From Scheffersomyces stipitis CBS 6054 (Eukaryota > Ascomycota > Pichiomycetes > Serinales > Debaryomycetaceae), in assembly GCF_000209165.1 (NCBI RefSeq), contig NC_009068.1:806001-870000 (forward strand): DNA of 64,000 bases. Direction: 5' to 3'. This document shows positions 21,434 through 31,600 of this stretch, one piece after another. The first letter of the stretch is position 1. The number at the start of each line of letters is the position of its first letter. The notes below the pieces were generated by a model that made no database searches, was not told the DNA's origin, and saw only the letters and a program-made list of their open reading frames with translations. Both the position numbers and the translations under genes were made by a program.

Positions 21434-22326
21434 GCTGTGGCAGTTATGATATGTGTGGGTGTACTATTGAGACTCCAGGATGTCTACTATGGACGATGCA
21501 GAAGTTACCGGAAATTATGGAGTATCAGCGTAGGTAAATGGGCTTGAAATGTGCATCTATTTGCGCAGTAGTTAAGTATGTAGGTGAGCACTGTGAAAGA
21601 GTAGTAGTTAGCAAGTGGTTAGGACGCTGCACAACAGAGATAGGGAGTATAGACCCACAGACGAGAATGAAACCAACTGGAGCTTAGGAGAGTTGAAAAG
21701 ACGTAGGACAAGAAAGAGTCCACATAAACGTGAAAAATCGTAGTACCAAAGTCAAGCCTCTATCCGCAGTAGAATATTATGGTAGTGAGTTAGTGATATT
21801 AGCGACGTCTGGAAGTTCCGGTATGGAGAAGTCTAACGAAGTACAAAGCAGCGACAGTAGAACAGACAGCGACAAAAGAGAAAAACGGACAGCAGAAAGA
21901 AATATAGATCCAAGAGACAAATGAGTCAACGGAGTAGAAGGAATAAATACATGGCAACTAAGAACGTTACCATATTTATTTATAGCTTCTGTTCGTGCCG
22001 TGTGGAACTTTATAGTTATACTTTTCACTATTAACTTTACGCTCTGTGGGTTGCATTTCCTGCGCTATAATTACTGCGCATACGTAGAAATCCGTTCGCT
22101 ATTTCTCACTAATTGTGCATCTCTGAAATGAAATTGTCCCGGTCTCCACCATCTCAACCATATCAGAAGGGCTGCTCTGGACTTCCGAAACTACAATAGT
22201 TGCTTCTTCTGGACTCTGCTTGGACTGCCAATTCAAAATTTATCTATTTACGATAGTATAACTGAATACGTCTATTCTGTTCTCCATCTGGCACCATTCC
22301 CATTGTATAGCGGTACAGCCTCTTCT

Positions 22327-22362
22327 TGTACCGTGCGGCTCAGTGGCTCGGTTCACGGTACA
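22327..22362. repeat. Hairpin with perfect 9-bp arms
   Basis: TGTACCGTG at 22327-22335 is the exact reverse complement of CACGGTACA at 22354-22362, leaving an 18-nt loop. The decamer CGGTACAGCC also occurs twice as a direct repeat (22311-22320 and 22356-22365), so alternative pairings are possible. Function is unknown. Confidence 0.6.
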
Positions 22363-22985
22363 GCCACTATCATGACCTAACCGTTTATTACTGGAAGATC
22401 ATGGAGAGGTTCTGGCCGTCCTGTCTCTTTCCCTCAGGGACTACCTTCTCCATTGGTTCCTTTCCCCCTTGGCCTAGTCTAGTCTTGTTGTTATCTCGTG
22501 ATAAGTTCTTGGCCCTACTAGCTGCGAAAATGCTAATCGCTAAAATTCCTCGCTGGCGAAATCTCGGCCAATAGCCTCAATCTGTTATTTCAATTAGAAT
22601 ACAACAGTTCTGTTGTTCTGTACTGTGACGGTTAGACCTGCTCATGTTGTCCCGAACTCCAGCCTCATCATATCCAATTGTAGCCTGGTAATGTCAATCA
22701 GTACTGTTAGATGTTGGGAATCGGGAGTATATTCAGTCCTACAATTTAGATATATATAACTAGCGATTTGCTTTCGATGAAAATCTATTCTTACTTTCAA
22801 ATATAAAGGAGACGCGAATAAGTGAATTGAATATTAAGAATCCAGTGGTCATTCTCGAGAGTTATATAACGTTGGTGTCGCTCTCGGTCCTCCCCACATT
22901 TTTCTCTCTCCTGATAGCCAGGCTCTTTATCCTCACTATGGGCTTCCTGAGTAATCCTGTATAAATTCTGTTATTATATATTAGT

Positions 22986-22991
22986 CACGTG
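22986..22991. promoter_or_regulatory. CACGTG box upstream of RSM27
   Basis: GTCACGTGC lies about 320 bp upstream of the RSM27 start and matches the Cbf1 consensus RTCACGTG. Confidence 0.4.
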
Positions 22992-23123
22992 CTTTTCTTT
23001 AATTTCAAGGCAAAGTCAAGATTCTATACTAGAAGAAGAAACTTCATAGAACTTTGTGAGAAATAAATAAGGACTTATCCAATGTATTAACTTATATGGC
23101 ATTGTTCTATTTATGCCAATAGC

Positions 23124-23163
23124 TCCTTCTCTTCCATATCCTTCTCTTCCATATCCTTCTCTT
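23124..23163. repeat. 15-bp tandem repeat, 2.7 copies
   Basis: The unit TCCTTCTCTTCCATA is present twice without change (23124-23138 and 23139-23153), followed by the first ten bases of a third copy. The repeat is strand-asymmetric (pyrimidine-rich) and lies about 145-185 bp upstream of RSM27, a position typical of poly-pyrimidine promoter or leader tracts. Confidence 0.75.
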
Positions 23164-23307
23164 TGGCTATCACAATATGGCTACAGTTCTATTCAAGTCG
23201 TGTGTTCACCATTTTTCTCGAAAAAATCACCCTAACATAGCAATAGAGAGTGAAAAATTACCAATACAGTATTTACCCTACAGTTATTATCCCTTCATTT
23301 CCCAGAC

Positions 23308-23619
23308 ATGTCGTTGTTGAAGAAGTTGCCTACTCAGGCCAGACTCAACCAGGTCAAGGAATTAAGCAGCAACATTTTCGGCCATGCCTGGAACCCAAGC
23401 TGCAAGAGAACTGGAGCCAAGATCTTGAAGGAAGAATTGAAAGGTCCTCAATTGGTGAAGTACTACGGTGTCAACGACTCGATGCCAACTTTTGCCGACT
23501 TCAAGCAATGGTTCCCAGAGTTGAAGTTAGTAGATCCAAAGGAAGCCTACAGATTGCACATGGTCCAGGACAGAAAGAAGAGAAATAAGGGTGCTCCAAA
23601 GAAGAAGTCCAAGAGTTGA
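23308..23619 (+). CDS. RSM27: Mitochondrial small-subunit ribosomal protein mS33 (Rsm27)
   Basis: This 103-residue basic protein is the mS33 component of the mitochondrial ribosomal small subunit. Recognition rests on the conserved core: ARLNQVKELSSNIFG, the WNPSCKRTGAKILKE segment, LKGP followed by YYG, and the C-terminal YRLHMVQDRKKRNKGAPKK lysine-rich tail. The length matches the 110-residue S. cerevisiae Rsm27. The ATG at 23308 is the first in frame. A basic amphipathic N-terminus (SLLKKLPTQAR) could serve for import. The stop is 130 bp from that of the convergent minus-strand gene. Confidence 0.92.
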   Translation: MSLLKKLPTQARLNQVKELSSNIFGHAWNPSCKRTGAKILKEELKGPQLVKYYGVNDSMPTFADFKQWFPELKLVDPKEAYRLHMVQDRKKRNKGAPKKKSKS

Positions 23620-23749
23620 ACATTTAACAACCTACAATCAAACTTGTAAATACTTGCTATCCCACTGTACATTATCATCACGCCTAATACACGAAATTAT
23701 TACAATCATTAGATTATTTCCATTTTTTGGTTTTTGTCTCTCGTAAATT

Positions 23750-25441
23750 TTACTTGGATCGCTTTCGCATATCGAAAGTGTCGGTGAACTCGTCTGTAAC
23801 GAAAGATGTTGAGCCTATAAGGCTGACTCTCTGGCTATCGAATCTGTTTCTCTTTACTCGCTGGTTTATCTCCAGCCATTTTGTGACTGTGTTGTTGTTA
23901 GACTCGGGGATTATCGTAGTCTGTTTCGTTGCCAGAGGGTCTACAACTTCCCAGTTCTTGATCAGCACCGTGTCCTTATTAATACTATCTGTCTTCACGA
24001 TTATCTTGTCTCCATCGACAAAAGCCTGTCTGATGCTTTCTTTGGTCGCTCTATACATAACGGAAATGGCACTGCTTTCGAAATCGTAAACTGCGATATG
24101 ACTGTTTGTCACGACCATCAAACTTCCTTCTCTTTCTACAAGTCCTATAATCTTCAGTAAAACTTGTATAGCACCAGCAAACTCAAAATGCAATTTACCA
24201 CTTCCCAGCTGGTTAAGTCTGTAAATCAAGCACGTATCTTCAGAACGCAATACGAGATAGGAACCAACAATAAACAATTCCTTGATAGACTCATTCAGCC
24301 ACTGGTATGTCTTGTTGAGAATATTACGGTACCTAATATCAAGACCTTCGTTCACTTGCTTCCATCCGCTGAAAATAGAGGATCCTTTCTTTGTTTCCTT
24401 GCTTACTATTCGCAAGAGATTAACTGATAAAAGCAAGAACTGTAATTCTCTTGTTTCCGTCACACTGACAATTGCAATAAATTCCTGGTCGTGATAGGTC
24501 ATCCATTGACAGACGTAATTAGAAGACGCTATTTCTAACGATCCCGATCTAGATGTTTCTGAATCTACCAATCCTTCTGTCAAGTAGTTGCAAGTAAAAA
24601 GCGGTTCAACTTGTTTGCTGCTACTGTCATCGCCATTTATACAGCCCAAGAGACTGTAGATCATAAGGTCGAATCCATACAAATTGTCTCTGTCGTTGAA
24701 TATGCTGAACCAGTTGCCAGAGTTCGACCATTGCAACCTCGGTTCAGTTAGCATTGTTGTTGGAAGTTTGTAGCTTTTGAGGATATGGCTCGTAGATCCT
24801 TCGTTATAGAAATGGTATATCACTGGTGACGAGTTGTAAGTCACAGAACTGGCAATAACCGACCACAGGGAAATGGATTTGTTTGGCCGAACTATCACTC
24901 TATCAGTTATAGGCTTGAGAATAGTGAAAAGCGCATGAGTACAGTCAATCGAAAAGAGCTTTAAATACAAGTTGTGTTTAGAGAATATGACAAACTGTTT
25001 GGAGTTCGTGTATCCTCCAGATATCTCTTCTTCCAGAGATGGATACTCTTTGGGGTCTACTGGCGAAATCCATTGAAAGTGATGTATTCCTTCTGTTTTG
25101 GGCTGGTGAACCACTATTGGTGTTGTATCATTAGATGTAGTTCGTATATCGAATATGAGAGCCATAGCGTAATTGTCGATTATCAAAGCAATCTTTGTAG
25201 ATCTCGCATTTGGTAGAATAAGTTCCCATTCCACCTGTGATACTGCGAGAGTGTCTATATGTTTTGAGGAAGCACCCGTGGATTTGAGATGAGTTTGTAC
25301 AATTGAAATCAAATCGTATTTCTTAACTATGGAGAGGTCGGTAAGGCTATGGATTTCTAGTGCGGTAGATGAAGCAATGCCAACATATTGACGACACGGC
25401 GAGAGTTCTGAGATACCCCGTGACATATCATACGATGACAT
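23750..25441 (-). CDS. WD-repeat protein, WRAP73/WDR8-like
   Basis: The 563-residue product is probably a beta-propeller protein. WD repeats are weak, but several turns resemble the WRAP73/Wdr8 family, which acts with kinesin-14 and Msd1/SSX2IP partners at spindle poles in fission yeast and animals. The resemblance is in the N-terminal pattern (SELSPCRQYVGIAS, then LEIHSLTDLSIV), the HFQWISPVD segment near residue 120, and the LQWSNSGNWFSIFNDRDNL segment followed by MIYSLLG near residue 245, which mirrors the WSPNG and LLYSLDG turn of WRAP73. I cannot align it further by eye, so another divergent propeller protein is possible. The start is the ATG at 25441 and the gene is divergent from DSN1 with a 559-bp intergenic region. 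Confidence 0.55.
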   Translation of the reverse strand: MSSYDMSRGISELSPCRQYVGIASSTALEIHSLTDLSIVKKYDLISIVQTHLKSTGASSKHIDTLAVSQVEWELILPNARSTKIALIIDNYAMALIFDIRTTSNDTTPIVVHQPKTEGIHHFQWISPVDPKEYPSLEEEISGGYTNSKQFVIFSKHNLYLKLFSIDCTHALFTILKPITDRVIVRPNKSISLWSVIASSVTYNSSPVIYHFYNEGSTSHILKSYKLPTTMLTEPRLQWSNSGNWFSIFNDRDNLYGFDLMIYSLLGCINGDDSSSKQVEPLFTCNYLTEGLVDSETSRSGSLEIASSNYVCQWMTYHDQEFIAIVSVTETRELQFLLLSVNLLRIVSKETKKGSSIFSGWKQVNEGLDIRYRNILNKTYQWLNESIKELFIVGSYLVLRSEDTCLIYRLNQLGSGKLHFEFAGAIQVLLKIIGLVEREGSLMVVTNSHIAVYDFESSAISVMYRATKESIRQAFVDGDKIIVKTDSINKDTVLIKNWEVVDPLATKQTTIIPESNNNTVTKWLEINQRVKRNRFDSQRVSLIGSTSFVTDEFTDTFDMRKRSK

Positions 25442-26000
25442 TCAACTGAAGGTATTTATAAATGAGGGAACCAAGATTTCTACAATTATTCATTAAATCC
25501 AATTGTTAATTTAGGTCTATATGCCAGTACTGTAAACAAAGCTAATGTCATTTTTATGTCGCAATTCTCTATAGCGGGTGATTTGTGACAAGATGTGCGC
25601 ACCAAATCAAAACAAACACAGAAACAATCCATAATCTCAGACATCTACAACTTCATACTGTTGAGCAATCTACAGGATAGTCACATGGATACGCCTGTTT
25701 AGCGGTTAATAGTTGGAGAAATAGACATAGAGGAAGCATTAGAGCCTTACTCGTAAAAAGAAGGTTTTTCCGCTGCTTTTATTACATTCATTAGTAGAAA
25801 TTGAAATCGAATTGAACAATTGAAATATAATCATCACAAGAATCGATACAAATAAGGTCTCATTCGAATTATAACACGACATCCATATTCCACACAACCT
25901 CATCTTCATCTTCATCTTTATTTAACTGCAGCTTCTTGTTTGATTTGTCATATGTTCGTTATATGATCACTTGTATTATCTTCTGTATTATTTAGTCACA
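25442..26000. other. Divergent promoter region upstream of DSN1
   Basis: AT-rich non-coding DNA between the WRAP73-like gene and DSN1. I see no ORF or strong known element. CATCTT repeats (CATCTTCATCTTCATCTT) occur at about 25901-25918. Confidence 0.5.
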
Positions 26001-27662
26001 ATGCCTCCAGCAAAGAAAAAACAACCTAAACCCAAGGGCTCTTCCAAAACAAACCTGAGACAGCCCAAGCCGAGATACAGCTCATCTCAACCAGATCCTG
26101 TGAGCAGTGACGGCCTGTTTGAAGAGTCGCGGGGAAGACCCATCTCAGCATCACAGCCGTCTAGTCAGACGTTATTAGGCAGAAAGAACCGGTTAAACGA
26201 TCTTCTTTCATCACATATACCCGCTGTACCCAAATCAGCCACAAGAACAAAGAGGCCCAATAGAACAAATAATTCTGCTGTCAAAACAAACAATACTACA
26301 AAGAAAGCATTAGCGAAAAATGGAAAATTTGAAAAGGACGAAGACTTCAGATTCAAGCGCAGCAATTCTGGGGAAGATGAAAATGATCACAGCTGGGATA
26401 AGAAGAAAAAGCGACAGACATCAACACCATTAGTTCGATTGCGAGAGGAATTAAATATCATGTCTAGGGAAATAGACAACGACGATGACTTGGACCTTTT
26501 GGACTTAAGTGGACTCAAGAAATCATCCAAGAAGGAGAAGTCTGTCCAGGCAAGCAAACCTGTGCGCAAGTTCAATTTTAATGACACTAGTCTCGGTCTT
26601 TCTTCTCCTATACAGAGTATAGATAGAGAGGGCTATTCGTCTGATGAGTATGTCGAACAAGTGCTGCATCATAAGATTAATCTAACTGAAGAACCTCAGA
26701 AAACGAAAAAGAAAGCCAATAGACAACAAAGTAAGAGGAGATCATCGTACTACAATCGAGGGAAAAGAGTTCTGTCTATTGGTAATGGTTTTGTAGGAGA
26801 GCCCCATCAGGATGTAGATGCCAGTGACTACTATAAATTACTAGATACTTCATTGCCTGAGCCAGATAGAATGAGGCAGTTGTTGATTTGGTGTTGTAAA
26901 AAGAAACTCGATCAGGAAGAAAACCTCCTCAAGGATAAGAACCCCAGCACAGAAGATCTTACTGTATTGAACATAGCCAAGGTCATTAAGGAAGAGATTC
27001 TTCGAGACCTCATGGAAAAGCAAATCTCCACGAGTTGGTACAGTAACGTTCCAGACGAGGACGAAGACACTATTGGCAAAGAAATATCCGTGCCCAATCC
27101 GTTGAACGAATCTAATAAGCAGAATATTGATGTCTACAGTAAGAAACTAAAGGCGTTAGTTAAAGAGAAACAGATCTGGCACAAGTCGTATGAGAATGCT
27201 ATTTCACCCATTGCCAAGTTGGATGTGGGATCAGTGGAAGAAGCAAAACAAGAAGAGTTACAGCAATATATTAAACTGAAGCTGGAATCGGAACTTCAGC
27301 ATGTAGACTACCTGACTGTGATTGACAATCAACTCATAAACAAAATCACAGCTAATTACGACCAGCTCAACAGCGAAGTCAAGGATAAAGTCGAGAATTC
27401 AATTGACAAAGTGTATCATACTGTATATCAAATGGAGAAGTCCACCGAGTTGGTAGAGACGATCCACCACCGCAATCTAGCTCCGAAAGTGGATTCACTT
27501 TTGGGAGACTATACAACTAAAGCCAAGGTGGAAAACTATCGAAACTTGAAACAGAAAGAAGCCCAGAAGTCAAATTGGCCAGTACCCTCACGTATACCCG
27601 GTACTCTTGAACTTCTACGAAGCATCGCCCGCTTGGAGACTAGCAGGAGTCACAGTCGGTGA
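26001..27662 (+). CDS. DSN1: Kinetochore MIND/Mis12 complex subunit Dsn1 (Mis13)
   Basis: Dsn1 is a subunit of the four-protein MIND (Mis12) complex that bridges inner-kinetochore CENP-C/Mif2 to Ndc80. The 553-residue product has a disordered basic N-terminal half and a conserved block at about 245-310. That block includes KRRSSYYNRGKRVLSIGNG and the downstream DASDYYKLLDTSLPEPDRM and LLIWCCKK motifs that define the Mis13 family. Predicted coiled-coil helices follow to residue 553. Ser248/Ser249 (KRRSS) and Ser259 (KRVLSI) lie in Aurora B/Ipl1-type contexts just before the conserved block, like the regulatory sites of S. cerevisiae Dsn1. The frame is open upstream to a TTG, and the first ATG at 26001 sits in a good context (CACAATG). 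Confidence 0.93.
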   Translation: MPPAKKKQPKPKGSSKTNLRQPKPRYSSSQPDPVSSDGLFEESRGRPISASQPSSQTLLGRKNRLNDLLSSHIPAVPKSATRTKRPNRTNNSAVKTNNTTKKALAKNGKFEKDEDFRFKRSNSGEDENDHSWDKKKKRQTSTPLVRLREELNIMSREIDNDDDLDLLDLSGLKKSSKKEKSVQASKPVRKFNFNDTSLGLSSPIQSIDREGYSSDEYVEQVLHHKINLTEEPQKTKKKANRQQSKRRSSYYNRGKRVLSIGNGFVGEPHQDVDASDYYKLLDTSLPEPDRMRQLLIWCCKKKLDQEENLLKDKNPSTEDLTVLNIAKVIKEEILRDLMEKQISTSWYSNVPDEDEDTIGKEISVPNPLNESNKQNIDVYSKKLKALVKEKQIWHKSYENAISPIAKLDVGSVEEAKQEELQQYIKLKLESELQHVDYLTVIDNQLINKITANYDQLNSEVKDKVENSIDKVYHTVYQMEKSTELVETIHHRNLAPKVDSLLGDYTTKAKVENYRNLKQKEAQKSNWPVPSRIPGTLELLRSIARLETSRSHSR

Positions 27663-28660
27663 ATCACATTAGTTAAGGAGAGAAAGCTTAGATGTGAAAG
27701 CTAAGCATTGGTTCCTGCATAATTTTTAGGAACCAGAGTTTGTCCGAGGCGAGTTTGACAGGTTAATTTTGGATACCCCAAATATTGTGTAATGGCATTA
27801 AGCTCACACATGATGTTGCTTGTATAATAAATGTAATATTACGGAACAAGGAGGCGGCGACGGGAGTTGCGTAACTGTAGAAATCTGTAGAGGATTTATA
27901 ATTGTAATGCAGTAGTCCAGTAGAGTGGTGCAAGTAATTTGTGGAAGAATAGAAGGTCAATGATAGTTGTTTTTGAGTCTGTTCAATATCGTGAAGACAA
28001 TGTAGGGATTATACCGAGAATCGTACCATCCGTCCGAAACAAGGTCCTAGTCAGCCTGATCGAGAAGACGGTGATCAACTACAGTGAACAATGAAAATGT
28101 CTATTCATTTTGTGGGGTTGAAATGGAAAGTTATTCCGGGTCGCAGTGTGCAGATGTCTAAGTGTACACCAGGTGATGCCCGGAATTGGGATGGAATGGA
28201 CGTAGGATATTCCGGATGGAGGACCAATAGCAATTAATTGTAGTTAATAGTACATTATATACATGTACATGACTATATATTCCAAGTTTGGGAGAAATTG
28301 GTATTCGCTATTGAATGCGGAATTACATCACTGGCATAGAATTGGAAACGTACATCAGTAGCACAAATATTTTGTACCTGCTTCCTGCGTCTTCCTACAT
28401 CATATCTTTTTTCTGCCTCTACCAAATTTTGTGGAGTCTTACTAGAATGACTTACTACCCTAGCAGAATACGCCACATTCTTTCTCCATTCTTCCTCCAT
28501 AGTCTTAACTTTACCTGCAGTTTCAGCCTGCTGCAAGGTCTATTTGATAAACCTTCTTAATTTGGTTTGTGAATCTATTTGATTATTCCGTGATTAGTTT
28601 CTCCGCTTACCTTATCTGACTTTCTCCCATAGGACTTTCGATGTCTGTACTATAAATACC
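27663..28660. other. Intergenic region upstream of the acid trehalase gene
   Basis: About 1 kb separates the DSN1 stop from the ATH1 start. Short frames on both strands (27763-27960, 28273-28536) are unconvincing. I recognise no stress-response AGGGG motif with confidence. Confidence 0.5.
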
Positions 28661-31600
28661 ATGGTTGTTGTGTCGAAGTGGCGCTTTTCGGATGTAATTC
28701 ATACCGTTTGTGACACTATTGTCGATACTTTCTATCGAAAACAAGCTTTTGTCAAGACTATGGTGTTTGTCAATGTTGGATTGATTTTGCTCCTTCACTG
28801 GTACTTTGTCTCGCTTCTGCAAGCTTTCCCGCTCCAGCTCCGCAACCATGTTCCAGGCACCGTGACACATGAGCTGGTGGCCGAGGAAAGAGCTAGACAC
28901 TTGAAACTCGTTAACAGCCCTCAAAACAAAGCCGTGTACACCCAGTTGAAGTATGCCGCCAACGCCTTTTTTGATGTAGATACGAACACTATAGGAACTA
29001 CCCACTTTACACCGTATAACCAGTATCAGCGACAACCCTATGTAGCCAATGGTTATATCGGTGCAAGAATTCCGAATTTGGGACAAGGATTCACGTATGA
29101 TCAGATCAGCGACTCAGCAGATGCTACGAACGATGACTTGCTCAATGGATGGCCCCTCTTTAACGAGCGCTACTCGGGTGCATTTGTTGCAGGCTTCTTT
29201 GACATCCAGAAAAACACCACGGGAACGAATTTTCCTGAGCTTTTAGCCAATGGCTACGAATCTGTTATTGCCTCAGTTCCACAATGGACTACCTTACAAG
29301 TCAGCACTATAAAGGATGGAGTTGACTTCTCCTTGGATCCAGTAAACTCTGTAGATATGAACAATGTCATCTCCAGTTATGGTCAAAACTTGTCTCTTGT
29401 GAACGGAATCGTCACCACAGAATACACCTGGCTCGATGATATCAGAATCAAGTACAAGATCTTGGCTCACAGAAAAGAAATCAACCTTGGACTCGTAGAG
29501 TTGTCTATTTCCAATATGGGTAACACTTCGTTGACTTTCAATGTAACTGATGTCTTGGACGCTTCTACAGCCCAACGGTCTCAGCTAACAGGTGTAAACT
29601 CGGATGGTAAGGGCATTTACATAACCTTCCTGCCCAACGAACTCAACTACATTAATGGTGCCATATATTCAACGTTGCATGTGGAAGATGGTTCATCTAT
29701 ACAGCTGTCTTCTTCAACCTCCAAAGTTAGTCAATATGTCGAAGTAACTGTAAATCCTGGTCGTACTTCCAGAGTTGTCAAGCTTGTCGGAGTAGCGACG
29801 ACTGATTTAGATCCTCGTAATCTAGATTCGCTTGATAAAGTACTTGCATTCGCCAAAAAGGTATCTCAGACTTATACGAATGCAGACGATGTTGTCGAAT
29901 CTCATTTGGTAGCTTGGGCTCAAACTCTTGAGTCCACTCCAGCAATTACATTTGCTGATGACAGACTACTCACATTGGCCAGTAGAGCTTCACTCTTTCA
30001 TCTTACAGCCAATACTAGGCCTGATGCCAATGGCGTTACCGCTGCTATGGGTGTAGCTGGTTTGAGCTCAGACAGTTATGCTGGGATGGTCTTTTGGGAT
30101 GCAGATATATGGATGATGTCTGGATTGTTACCATTCATACCATCTCACGCAAAAAGTATTGTCAATTACAGAATGCATACTCATGATCAGGCTATCAAGA
30201 ACTTACCAGAGGGTGCCAAGGGTGCAGTGTATCCGTGGACCTCTGGCAGATTTGGTAATTGTACTGCTACTGGACCCTGTCTAGACTATGAATACCACAT
30301 TAACGTAGCTGTGGCAATGTCAGCCTGGCAGCTTTACTTGAGCGGTGCAGCTGACGAACAATTCTTAGCGGATGTTGTCTATCCATTGGTAAACGATGCC
30401 GCCGAATTCTTTGCCGATTATGTTGTCACCTACGACGATACATTGAAACAGTTCACTACGCATAATTTGACTGATCCTGATGAATATGCAAATCACGTCG
30501 ATAACGGAGCATATACCAACTCGGGTATTTCACTTGTAGAGAAATGGGCCATTCAAATCTCAAATCATTTAGGAAAAGAATTCCCACTGCAGTACTCAAA
30601 CATAGTGGGAAATATGCATTTACCTACATCTGGCAATTCCGACAATATCACATTGGAATACACTGGCATGAACTCGTCTGTTGGAATAAAACAAGCAGAT
30701 GTTATTATGATAACCTACCCATTGCAAAACGAGTTGATATCAGAAGCACAGGCCCTAACGAATATGGAATTTTATTCTGTCAAACAAGTTAACTATGGAC
30801 CAGCTATGACTTTCCCGATCTTCTCGATTGTCGCATCACATGTCTCTACGTCTGGATGTGCTTCTCAGTCGTACTTACAAAAGGCTGTACAGCCATTCTT
30901 AAGAGGTCCATTTGCCCAATTTTCTGAACAAAATAACGATGACTTTTTAACCAATGGTGGCACTCATCCAGCTTTCCCATTCATGACTGCCCACGGTGGA
31001 TTTTTACAAGCAGTAACACAGGGTCTCACTGGTTTAAGATTTGGATACGTCATTGAAGATGGGCAAATCAAACGAGCTTTGGACTTGGATCCTACTGCAT
31101 TGCCTTGTTTGCCTAATGGGGTGATTTTTGATGGAATCAAATACAACAACCATTCTCTTTCATTCGCAGTCAATGAAACTTCATTCACTGTCAAAAATAA
31201 TGGACCTATTTCAGAGAAGTCTGATGGAGTTGTTCGTATAAGAATTGCAGATAGAAACCCAAGCAGAGGCATATACACCATAAATAGTGGTGAGGATTTC
31301 AGTTTCCCATTGTATACACCTAAACCAAGCTACCCTACTAGTATTTCTGAATGTGGTTTGGCTAGTTTCTACAATATCACTGATGGCGCATATGGGGATT
31401 CTCCAATTCTGATAAACGACGGTGATAACACTACTCAATGGCAAGCAAAGTACAATGACACCACTGGCAAGATTCTTGTTGACTTCAAGCAATTTAAGAA
31501 CGTTTCTAATGGAATCATTAATTGGGGTGATAAACCACCCAAGAATTGGAAACTATCTCAATTCACTGGTTCATTGGTAGAGTTTAAGGATGTAGAAGAC

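Larger units (their letters stand above)
21434..23307. other. 1.9 kb divergent CCH1-RSM27 region
   Basis: No gene is supported; the short frames at 21730 and 22326 look accidental. The region contains a 9-bp-arm hairpin at 22327-22362, a CACGTG at 22986-22991 and a pyrimidine-rich 15-bp tandem repeat at 23124-23163. Confidence 0.6.

Noticed and set aside
22335..22365. GGCTCAGTGGCTCGGTTCACG looks like joined tRNA A and B boxes.
   Set aside because: The two box-like strings are only about 15 nt apart, impossible for a tRNA gene; the pattern is explained by the local hairpin and repeats.
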